Source: Xylaria sp. FL1777 | Taxonomy: Eukaryota > Ascomycota > Sordariomycetes > Xylariales > Xylariaceae | Assembly: GCA_022578965.1 (NCBI GenBank) | Contig: MU400542.1 | Span: forward strand, 62,001 to 126,000 | DNA: 64,000 bases | Direction: 5' to 3' | Part shown: in pieces, positions 1 through 11,600 of the stretch | Position numbering within the stretch: the stretch's first letter is position 1 | How the letters are laid out: every line of letters starts with the position of its first letter | Position numbers and translations under genes: made by a program | Notes under the pieces: generated by a model | The model's input: only the letters and a program-made list of their open reading frames with translations | What the model was told of the DNA's origin: nothing | Databases searched by the model: none

Positions 1-2730
1 CTAATAAAAGCTTATAACATTAACAAAAACGATTTAATAAATAGCAAGTTAAATAGTAATTTTATTGCAACAAATTAAAATTTTATATAAAGTACTTTTT
101 ATAATACAAACAGTACTAAAGTTTTATAAAGCTATATATTAAGCAGAAAAATTAGCATAAATATGTTTTAAGCTAATTATTATAAGCTTTTATTTAAAAA
201 AGCTGCTTTTTACTAAATAAAAAATAAAAAAAAACAAAAAAAACAAAAAAAAAAGCCTTTTATAAATTAAATAATTAAAAAAATTTATTTAAATAATAAT
301 AAGTTTTTTACTTAATTTAACATTAAAAATATATAAATAAACAATAATTTTTATAAGCAAAGTATTTTATTAAAACTAAAAAGTTTTAATTATTAAAAAC
401 TTTGAAAGATTTAAAAAGCAAAACCTATAAAAAAAGCTTAAAATTTAAAAAAATATAAGCTAAAAAATCTAAAAACTCTTTAAATAAAAAAACAAATATT
501 ACTTTTAAGAACTTTATATTAAAAGTTCTAAAATACTTTAATATTTTTATTTAAACAATTGCTTAAATAAAAGTTAAATTATATTTTAAAGTAATAAAAG
601 TTTTTAAGCTAATGCTAAAAACAATATTACTGCTACTAAATAACTTTAGTAAAAGTTTAAATTAGCAAATTAAATTAAATATATTATAGCTTATTTTAAA
701 AAAAAAAAACAATAAATTAAAATATAAAGCTTAACTAAAAACTTTATTACAAGAAATTTTAACTTAAATAAACATAAATAATGCTTTTTTTTATAAAAGC
801 GTAAATTTTTTAAAAAATAACTTAAAATTTTAATAGCTAGCAGTTAAAAAAGCACAAAAAAGTTTTTAGCTAATATTACTATTAGTTAGTTAGCTTAATA
901 AACATAAATTACTTAATAATACTTATAAAACTAGCTTTTTATTAAACTATTTAATAGCGCAAATAAATAAAAAAATAAAATATAATAGTTTTATTATGTA
1001 TATTTATATGCTTTAATTTAGCTTTATAGCTGCTTTTTTAAAAAAGCAACACGATAAAATAATAAAAGTTTTTTGTAATTAAAACTAATAAAATAATTAA
1101 ATAATATTGTTTTTTGTTTATATTGCTTTAAGTTTTTAAACGTTAAAAAATAAGCTAAAGTTTCATAAAATGTTTTTTAAGATTTTAAACTAATGTAATA
1201 CTATATATTTATTATTTAAAAATAACTTAAAAAAACAAAAGTTATTAATTGTTATATTTATATTAATTTTAAAAAAAGTAGTATTTTTAGCTAAACTTTA
1301 GCTTAATATTAATTTTGCGCTAATAGCACTAAAAAAAAAAATAAGCTTAAAAAGTTAACATAATTAATATTAATAGTTTTAAAAAGCACTAATTAAACTT
1401 TTAACTTTTTTAAAATAAAGATTTATAAAAAGCATAATAATTATACTAGTAATAATAGCTTAAATTTATTTAAAAAAACATTAAAATATAAGTTTTAAAA
1501 TAAAGAAAACTTAAGCTTAATAAATTATTTTAATTAAAAATATTTAAGCTTTTTAAATTTATGCTTTATGTTAGTTTTACTGCTAAAAATACAAAGTATT
1601 TTAGCTATATTTTTAAGCGTTATAAAGCTAAAAAAATATATATAGTTTTGCTTAAAATTTACTATAAAAATAAAAGATAAAATCTATAAAAAAAATATTA
1701 TTAAAATTATTAACTTTAAAGCGCAGTTTAGCATTATTATAAACTTATTTGGTAATAAAAATAGCTTTATTACTAAAAATATAAATATAACTTAAAAAGA
1801 TTTAACTAAATTAATAATTTTATTAAATATATAAAATGCTTAAAAATTACTATTTAAATAAGTAAAAAATTGCTGCGTTTTTTACTATATATAGTTAGTA
1901 AAAAACAAGCTATTTACTTTTTGCTACTAAGTATAAACTTTATTATAAAGTTTTAAATAAGTTTATATTTTTAAAGCTTTTATATAATAGCTAGTATAAT
2001 ACTTAAAATAAGCTAAATTATTATATTAATAATAAACTATATTAAAAAGCTAAATTTAAAAGCTTAAAGTTATTAACAATTAAAAAACTAATATATATTT
2101 ATTAAACTATTAGCTTAATAAATAAGCTATATAAAGCATAAAAATATTAAACCTTAAATAGAAAATTTAATAATTAGCAAAAAAAAATAAAAGTAAAATT
2201 AAAAAAACATAATATAAAAAAATATATAAATGCAAATTTTTAAAAGAATTAAAACTTATATAATAATATAACATTAATAACTTTTTTAATTTTTTTTATA
2301 TAAAATATTAAACTTTTTAAAAACTCAAGAATATAAAACAATAAAAAAGTTTGCGCTGCTTTTAGTAATAATTAACTATTTAAAATACTTTTAGTTGCAA
2401 TAAAGAAAACATTAAAGCAAAAAAATGCTAAAAAATTAATAATTATAAAAACTAAAAATCTTATATATAAAACAAAAAGCATAAATCATTTAATTATAAC
2501 TTTAATTTAAGTATTATTAACTTTTTAAGCTTTAAAAACTAATAAATTAATAAAAAATAAAACAATAATTTTAAATATAATATATAAAACAAAAAATAAA
2601 AAGATTTATTTTAAAAATAACGTACTATTTAATAGTATTGTTTTATTTAGATTTTATAAGTAAAAAAAGCAAGCTTTAAAAAAAGCAAGCTATTATTTAA
2701 AAGATTTTATGCTATTTTAATAAAATAGCA
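1..2730. other. RIP-degraded AT-rich DNA, no gene
   Basis: Extremely AT-rich sequence in which all frames are closed by frequent TAA/TAG. I see no intact gene, RNA gene or delimited element. It directly precedes a truncated LTR retrotransposon end, so part of it could be older internal sequence, but its last few hundred bases do not align with the corresponding part of the full-length element at 35718-43414. A 23-bp near-perfect palindrome lies at 2709-2731, exactly where the similarity to that element begins. Confidence 0.7.
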
Positions 2731-3590
2731 TTTATTAAAATATAACTAGAAATAAAAACTAATTAAAACATTTATAAAGTTAAAAATATATTAAATCTTT
2801 GTTAAAATAATAATAACTTAAAATACTTTATTAAATAAAAAAAATACTTATATGCTAATAATACTTAAGAACTTAAAAAATACTTAAAAACCGCTAAAAT
2901 AATTGTAAACTAGTTTTATTGTTAACATTTTAACTAATTAAAGCTAAAAAAAAAGAATTAACTTTAAACAAAGCGTTAAATATGTTTTAATTAAACTTTA
3001 AAAAAATAACTAGCAATAACTGTATTGTTTTAATTTACTGTTTTTGTTTTTTAGCTATATAACATTTTTTTGTTTTAATTTGCTTAAGCTTTTTTAAACT
3101 ATTTAAACTATAAGCTATAATAATAGCTATTTTTTTTTGCTATAATTTTTTTTGTTGCTTAAAACAGCGGATTTTTATACTTATTTTTTTATGCTTTTTT
3201 ATTAGTATATTTAACTTATTTTTTAGCTTTTTGTGCTAAAAAGTAAGCTGTTATATTTACTTAAAAAATAAACCTTTAGCGTTGCAATTTGTTTGTTTAG
3301 CTATAACATATTTAATATATTAATTAAAGTTAAACTTTAATATTAAATATTTTATGCTATAATAATTGAAGCAAAAGCATAGAGCTATTTTAATTAAGTT
3401 TAATTTAATAAACGTAAGCAAAGCAAAGTTTTGTTAAGCTTTTTGTTTAAAGCGCAATAAGCGAGGTTTTTTAAAAACTTTAGTAAACATAATAAGCATA
3501 AGGAACAAAAAAAAGAAAATAAGGAAAAAAAACTTATAAAAAAGAAAATATAAAATTATTAAAACAACAATTAAAAGAAAAAAAAGAGAA
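2731..3590 (+). mobile_element. 3' internal part of a truncated LTR retrotransposon
   Basis: This stretch aligns by eye, in reverse orientation, with 36234 to about 37100, the internal sequence next to the 3' LTR of the full-length element. It ends in a purine-rich tract (about 3572-3590, A/G only apart from the last few bases), where a polypurine tract for plus-strand priming would sit, and is followed at once by an LTR. Similarity stops near 2731, so the copy lacks most of gag-pol. All frames are broken by TAA/TAG, as expected after RIP. Confidence 0.7.
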
Positions 3591-4056
3591 TATTACAAAA
3601 TGAGCTAATTAAGCTAGTTAAAAAGCTATATATAAAAAAAGCACGCATAAAAAGAGTTTTATTCGTTAAAAAATATATATTTAAACTACTATAAAAGTTT
3701 AATATATAAACTTAATAAACTTAAACGTTAAGTTTATTAAGTTTTAGATTTAAAGCAATATAGCGTTAAGTTTATTAAAACAGGCAACATTTATTACTAT
3801 TTTCTTTGTTTATATAATTATATATTTGTTATATTTAGTTATTTACTTAGTTCTAATTCTTTAGTTATTAATTTTTTATAACTACTAAGCATTAATATAT
3901 TTATTACTTTTAATTCTTTAAGACTTTATTAATACATAATAATAAAAGTACTCTAAAAACTTTTTTAACGGACTACTGCTAAAGATCCTATTATTACTTG
4001 CAAATTAAGACCTTAAAAGCAAACCTGTTATATTAATATATAATAGGTCCGTTATA
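3591..4056 (+). repeat. LTR of the truncated retrotransposon copy
   Basis: Third copy of the LTR seen at 35718-36233 and 42899-43414, here in the opposite orientation. It starts at a degraded form of the TGTTATGAAATG end and finishes with GGTCCGTTATA. It is about 50 bp shorter than the other two, mostly because it has fewer copies of an internal 38-bp dyad repeat. No matching 5' LTR was found upstream in the window. Confidence 0.75.
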
Positions 4057-7000
4057 TTTTTAATAATAATTATTTTAATAGTTAATATAATTATATTAAT
4101 AGCAATATATAAAAGTTTATTAAAATTATAATTATATAAATAATTAACTTTTTTTTATATTTTATGTATTTTTTTTATTTCTTTAAAATAAAGATTTAAT
4201 TTAAACTTTTTATTAATTTAGTTGTTTAATGTTTTATAAAAGTTCTTATAAAACATTTTATTTAAGTTATTATATAACTTTTTAAAAAATTTTATTACTT
4301 TATTAATAATATTTTAATTTAGCTTTTTAAACAAACTTTAAATAAATTAAAAATTAAAATAATAGTTTTTTTAAGCCTTAATATTTTTAGTATATATTTA
4401 ATGCTAAAAAAAATAAGTTTTAAAATTAATAAAATATATAACTTTTAAGCAAGCTTTAAAATTTTATAATATAATAATAATAAATTTATTTTGCTTAAAG
4501 TTTTAAAGCTTAAACTTTTGTTTAAGCAGTTTATAAGCTTTTATTTATAATAAATAATTCTTTAGTATTATTTTTATTATTTCTTTTGTTTAAAAAGTAT
4601 TACAATAAATAAAAACCTATTTAATTTTATTAATATTTTTAAAGCGCTTTATATAAAAAAAAACATTTAAATTATTTAGCTATTTGTTTACTTTTAATTT
4701 ATTAAATAATAAATATTAGTTTAATTTTAAGTTAAAAAGCATAAATAATACCTTAATTTTAGTATTATATTTATTATTAAAATAGCTAAAGCTAAATTAA
4801 GTTACTTTAATACTTTTTAAAAATAATAACCTAATTATTTTTTCTTTTTTTTTATAAGTAGTTTTAATGTTTTTTATATATTAAAATAAAAAAATCTAAC
4901 GATTTTTTATAGCTAAATTACTTAATTAAGCTATAATTTTTAAACTTTTAAATTATATAATAAAACAAAATAAAAATATATAAAAATAATAATAAAAATA
5001 AGCTATAAAAAATAATAAAAATAAACTAAGTAAAAATATAAGTTTAAAAAAAAAAGTATAAAATATTAAAAGTTTTTAAATATTTTAAATATTTAAGTTT
5101 TTTTGTGCTATTTTTTTAAACTTTTTTTTTAAAAAACCTAATAATTTTTTTTGTTTACATTTATAAAAACTATTAGCTTATTTTTTATAGCTTTTTAAAT
5201 TTTCTTTTAAATACCTTTCTATTTTTATTTTTTGTATGCTTTTATTTTTTTGTATGCTTTATAACGTTTAGTTTTTTTGTTTTTTAGTTTAGCTTGCTTT
5301 ATTTTATGCAAATTTTATTAAGCAAGCTTTATTTTTTTATAGCTTTTTATTTATAAAAATAGCATGCTTTTTTTTTTAAAGCTTTTTTATTTAATAATAA
5401 ATGTTATAAAAAAGCAATAACTAGCTTATACCTAAAAAACCTTGCTTTTTATTTTTTAATAAAAAACTGTATTAAGTTAAAAAATAAAATATATTTTTAA
5501 TTATTAATAGTTTTATATATTAATATATAAACTTAAATTTATTTAATATAAATAAGCATTAAATTCGCTTATATTATAATTATTTTAAAGTTTTAGTAAC
5601 TTTTATTTTTTTTTAGCTTGTTTTTTGCTTTTTTTTATTTATATAAAAGCAATTATGCTTTTTTTTTTAAGCGTTAATTCTTTAGCAGAAATTCTTTTTT
5701 TTTTAACTTATTAACAGTTTTTAATAAACAGTTTTTTAGCTGTATTATTTTCAAAATCATACTAATATTGTAATACTTAATTATTGTTTTACTAAAAAAA
5801 ATAAAAACCCTTTGTAAGCTAAATTAAAAAAAACAGTTTAACATTTTTATACGTTTGTTTTAAGCTTTATTAATTAAAAGCTATTAGCTTAAATATTTAT
5901 TACTAATTATAATTAAACTGCTTATATTAAGCAAGTTTTACTTATTATTAACTAAAGCAGCTAAATATAATATATTATAATTTATATATAGAAATTATAG
6001 CAATAAATAAATAAATAAATTAAATATATAAATTAGCAATAATAAATTGTTTATTTATAAGTTTTATAATATTATTTGTTATAAATAAAAAATCGGCTTT
6101 ATTAAAAACACTAATAAAATAAAGTAATATAATTGCGCAAAATTTACTATATTACTTAAATTACAAAAAAATAAATTATAACTTATATATTTAAGCAATT
6201 AAGCTATATATAACTTAAAAAATAAAACAATTAATTAAAAAGCTATTTAATAATATAAATAAAGCAACTATAGCTAATTTTTATTATATTATATATAATA
6301 GTTAAATCTATTTTTTAAAGTTTAGCGCAATATTTATACTTTTATTTCTATTATATAACTTAGCTTAAACTTACTTTAGTTACTTAGTTAGCTTATTTAA
6401 CTACTTTACTTTACTTTAATAGTTAGTTGTAAAGTTTATATATATATATTTGTTTTTTTTATTTTTTTTTTATTTTTTGTTTTATTATTTATTATGCTTA
6501 AAGCTTATATTTTTTAGCATAAAATAGCAGCTTATTAATACTTTTAAAAAAAAATAATGTTATTTTTAGCTAATTTATAGTATTAATAACTTATTTAAAA
6601 ATAAAAAATATAATAATTAAAAAAAAATGCATATAATAAAAGCAATCTTTATTAATATTTAAACATATATATATATTTACTGTATTTTATAATTAAGTAA
6701 AAAATATAAGCAAATTAAAAAATATAATATAAATTAAAAAGATAACAGCAAATAATATTATATAAAAAATATAAAGTATAAATATTAAAGTTAATACTAT
6801 TCATTATATATAATTTAATATTTTTAATTGTTAATTTAAATTATTATTTTTTAATAATTATAAAATCTTTTAAATATAAATCCTAAAAGTATTTATATAA
6901 AATATAAAAAATTAAAATTTATTAAATAAATAAAATAATAAAGTTAAATATAAATAAAAAGTTTAATAAAACAAATATAATAAAAAAAAACTAAAATATA

Positions 7001-7763
7001 TAGCTTTAAAATACTATACTTTTTTTTTATAAACTTATTATATTATTTTTAATTTATTAATTAATTATTTTATTGCTAAAATAAATTATTAATTGTTAAA
7101 TATTTTTATAATAATTACTTTTTATATATTTATGTTAATATTAATTAAAAAATAAGCAAATAAAATAGTTTTAATTAATAAAGTAATTATTTTTTAATTT
7201 TTTTTAATATATTTATAACTTACTTTTTTTAAATAACTATTAAAACTAATAGTAAAATAAATAACTTAAGCTTTACTAAATATAAAAAAAAGCTTGTTTT
7301 TTTTTTTAATTTGTTTTTTTTATATAGTTTTAAAGGTTTAATTTTTTTTGGAATTTTTTATTTTAGCGTTTAAGTCTTTAAATCATTTAGTTTATGTTTT
7401 TATTATAAATTTCTTAGCTTTAAATAGCATAATTAATTTTTGCTTAATTAAGCACACAAAAAAAGATTTTTATATTATTAATAAAGTTTTAAACAATTAA
7501 AAAGCATTATAATAATTTATTAATATTTAAAAAATTAATATTGCTTAATTAATAAATAGTTATATTTATAATATTTAAACAGTTAAATTTATTAATAAAT
7601 AGGAAAATATATATAGTTTTTTTTTTTAGATTTTATTTTTTTTATTTAGCTAACTTTTCTTTTTTTTATATAATTAAGCATTAAGCTATTTAAAAATTAA
7701 AATTTTTAGTAATAATATTAGCAATAAATATATTTAAAAAAAAACTAATTATAATTTTTTTTT
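4057..7763. other. RIP-degraded AT-rich DNA, no gene
   Basis: About 3.7 kb of AT-rich sequence with long T and A runs. No open frame of note, no RNA gene and no delimited repeat ends were recognised. It is probably old, heavily mutated transposon sequence, judged only from composition and neighbourhood. Confidence 0.6.
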
Positions 7764-7771
7764 TAAATAAT

Positions 7772-8207
7772 AGGAATTAATACAAACACATGAAAAATTG
7801 ATACAGATATATGGCTTTACAGATACATAATAGGCTTGTTTTTTAAATAACTTCATAACTACCTATTGCACCGCAACGCAACTAGGCCCATTTGAAAGCT
7901 AATTGCAAGAGGATTCCAGAAATGCAAACGGTTTGTTTGTACGACTAACAGTCGCAGAGATATTCATGTTCTATGCTTATATAGAAGGTCACTTTTCTGT
8001 TTATTAGCATATTTTCTTCAACTGTGAATGTCTCTGCGACCGTTGGTCGTACGAACAAACCGTTTGCATTTCTGGAATCCCCTTGCAATTAGCTTCCAAA
8101 GGATATATTTCAGGTTATAGTGCAACTAGTAGTTAAAAAGTTATTCGTTATATGTTTATAAGCATTATATGTTTGTATTAATTTTTTATGTGTTTGTATT
8201 AATTCCT
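7772..8207. mobile_element. Unmutated 436-bp foldback/MITE-like element
   Basis: A sharply bounded island of normal base composition inside the AT block. Both ends carry an inverted repeat starting AGGAATTAATACAAACACAT (about 37 bp, imperfect). Each side is flanked by the 8-bp direct repeat TAAATAAT (7764-7771 and 8208-8215), a target duplication; because of A/T ambiguity it could be read as up to 10 bp. Inside are two further inverted arms of about 78 bp (7891-7968 and 8023-8100) around a ~55-bp loop. There is no coding capacity, so it is a non-autonomous element. The 8-bp duplication and repeated ATACAAACA-type subterminal motifs would suit a hAT-like family, but no family-specific sequence was recognised. 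It must have inserted after the surrounding DNA was mutated, or have been too short to be mutated. Confidence 0.88.
7891..8100. repeat. Long internal inverted repeat (foldback arms)
   Basis: Arm 7891-7968 is the reverse complement of arm 8023-8100 with about six differences, all transitions. In every one the left arm has A or T where the right arm has G or C. The arms would form a ~78-bp hairpin with a ~55-bp loop. Confidence 0.88.
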
Positions 8208-8215
8208 TAAATAAT

Positions 8216-8678
8216 ATATAAATTAATATATTTAAGTTAGCTTTATTTAAGTAAAAAAGCAATAATATTTAAAAGCTTATTTATTATATATAAAAATAAC
8301 TAAAAGTAGTTTTTAAAACAAATATATATATTAGATTTTTTATAATTTTTATTAGCTTATAGTTATATTTATATAGTTATTTAATATTTAAAATATTATA
8401 CTTTATAAGCATTATAAATAAATATTAATAATAGTTAAAAATAAAAAATATATAAAATTTTACTTTTTTTTTTATTGCATTAGTTTATAATAAAAATTTA
8501 ATACAAATATTAATTATACATTTATTATTTAATTATATAACTATTTATTTTATAAGTTTTAAAGTAATATAGCTAAATATTTTAAAGCTAATATAATAAT
8601 TATAATAATTAAAAAAGATCTTATATTTAAATACTTTAAAAAATAAATAACTTTGTTTAAAGAATTTTTTATTTATTT
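8216..8678. other. AT-rich spacer, no gene
   Basis: AT-rich sequence between the foldback element and the first LINE copy. No coding or structural feature seen. Confidence 0.6.
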
Positions 8679-8690
8679 ATTAAAAAAAAA

Positions 8691-11600
8691 GGCCTTTTTT
8701 AAATTCTTTATACTTAACTATAACTTTGTGAGTTTAAGCCTAATTATTAAATAATTAAGATTGCTAAAATTAGCGTAACAACTTTTATTTACTAAATAAG
8801 TTGCATTTTATTTGCAAAGTACAAATATAACAAAAAACGGAAAAATAATAATAAACAACTTATTTGTTAAAAATATAACTAATGTACTATTAAAACTTAC
8901 TAGCAATATAACTATAATGTAGTAGCGTTTTAACAAAAAACGTAAAGCTAACAAACTTTTTAATGTATAAAAAATAGTTAATAAAATTATAAAACTAGTA
9001 CTATAGCTATTAATAAAAAAAAAATAGCAAAAAGAATTTCTTTTTAAAAAAACGCAAAAAAAGCGCAAATAGCACACATATTAAAAAAAACCTAAAAAAA
9101 CTAACAAAATATAAAGCTTAACAATAAAAACAACCTTAATATATTTATAATTTGCTATAATTTAAATACTACTATAAAAGCTAACTAAAAAAGCATTAAA
9201 AATACTATTTAAAAGCGTTTTTAATAAACTTTATTAAACGTAAATATGCTAAAATTTTAAGCATAAATAGCAGCTTTATAGCTAGCTTATAATAATAAAA
9301 TAGTATTATTTAAGCAAAATAAAAAAATATTAATTAAAGTTAAAAAACAAACTAATAACTTTAAAAATAAAATATTAGCTAATATTATTAAAGCAATAAA
9401 TATAGCGTTTATAAATAATAATATAATTGCTGCTAAAAAGCTATATAGCAAAAATATAGTAATTATTTTTAAAAAAGCAGTGCTTTAAAAAGCTAAAAAA
9501 AAAAAGTAAATTATAAAAGCCTTTAAAAAAAAGTTAAAAGTACAACAAAAAAAAGCAGCGCTAATAATAAAAAGCATTTTAGTAAAACATACTAAAGCAA
9601 TATATTTAAATAAAAACTTATTATAGCTATTATATAATAAATATTTTAACGTTATAAAATATAAAAAAATGCTATTTAAAAACGCAAAAGCTAAATTTAT
9701 GTTAATATTATTATATATAAATAGTATTATAATAATTAAAACAATATGCAAAAATAGCTTTTTATAAAAAGCATAGCTATTTAATTATAAACTTTTTACT
9801 ATAAAGCTTAAAGTTATATAATGCTTTAATTGCTATAAATATAAATATATAATTAAATATTATTGCAAAAACTTAAAGTATAACTATTGTTTAGCTTTAA
9901 AGTATTAAAAAAATAAAAAAAGCTGTTTAATAAAAACGCAAAAAGTAAAGCAAAAATGCATAAACTGCAAAAAAGCGTACGTAATATAAAATAAAGCTTG
10001 CTAAAAAAAAGTTAAACAAAAAAACAAAGCAAAAATAGTATATATATTACAATTTAAAAGCTTTTAAAGTGCTAAAAAACAGTAATAATAAGCAAAAAAA
10101 TAAATAAAAATAGTTTAAAAATATTAATAGCATTAATATTTATAAAGCTAAATAAAAAAAAATTACTAGTAAAAAAACAGTAAACTAGTAATATAAGCAA
10201 AAATTTATTTTTATTAATTTAATAATATATAATATTGCTTTTTAAAACATTGCAAGATTTAAAAGTAATATAATATATATGCTATAAAACAATAGTTTTA
10301 ACTATATAATAGTTTAAAAGCTAATAATTAATAAACATAATAATATATATTGCTTTAGTAGTAATAATTATTAGGTTATTTAATTAAAAAGCAAAGCTAT
10401 GTTATATATAAATAAAAAAATTGCAATAAAAACACTAGTAAAAAATACTAATAAAAACTAAGCAAAAGTTATAATAAGCAGCAATAATTTAGCAGTAATT
10501 TTATAGTTAATATATTTATTAAATTAAAAAAAAACAGTTTAGCATAGTTTAATTTAAAAAATATATAAAATAAACAAGCTAAAAAAATGCTATATATTTA
10601 TAAATAACTTTAATTTTTATTATTTATTATAAAAGTTAAAAAGCAAAAAAAGCTAAAAAGCAAATAAACTGCTTAAGTTTATTAAATAATAAAATTTTAT
10701 ATTAGCTATTTTTTAAAAAAAAATAACTAAAATAAAGCATAAACAAAAAAGCTTAATAATAAATTTAGTATAAATATTTAGTAATTTAGTTATTATTTAT
10801 TAAAAGAACTTAAAATAGCTAAGTTTTAATTATAAAGTATTAAAAGTTATAATTAATTTAAAAGCAGCTTTGCAAAAATACTTAAAAAAAACAAAAAAAT
10901 AAAACTAGTTTAAATTAAACAAAAATAAAATAGCTATAAAAATAAAAGCTATTATTATAAAAATATATACGCTATATATATTTAATAAGCTAAATAATAC
11001 TTTTAACTTTTTGATTTAGCAATTAATAAAAATAGTAAATAAAATAACGCTTAAAAAAACTATAAAAAGAAAACATTAAGCATTATTTTAATAGTTCTTA
11101 AAAATAATTAAAACAAAAAAAAAAGCAAAATAAGCGTACTATAAATTTTAAAGCAAAAGAACTAAAGTAGTATAGCAAGCCTTTAAAAAAAAAAAAAAAA
11201 CTTTTAGCAATAAAATAAAAAAAGCGCAAAAATATAGCTAAAAATAAGCACTTATAAAAGCATTTAAAAATTTTAAATTATTATAAAGCTTAATTAAATA
11301 AGCAAAGTTTGCTTATAAGCTAGCTTTAAAAATTATTATAATTTTACTATTAAAACAAACAAAAAATAAGCTGCTTTTTATTAATACTTTTAAAAAAAAA
11401 ATAGCTTTATTAATAAAACGCTTTTTTTTTGCACTACTAGCAAACTTATTTAATATACTTAAAAAAAACCTAATTTATAATAACTATTAAAAGTTTATAA
11501 TTAATATTAATACAAAAAAAAAAACATAATATTGCTAATATAAAAATTAGTGCTATAAAAAGCACTAAAAAATAACTTGCTATTTAATAGCTTTTTTAAA

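Noticed and set aside
2709..2731. 23-bp palindrome as a transposon end or terminator
   Set aside because: No second copy or flanking repeat; palindromes of A/T are frequent in this composition. Kept only as a note at the edge of the truncated LTR element.
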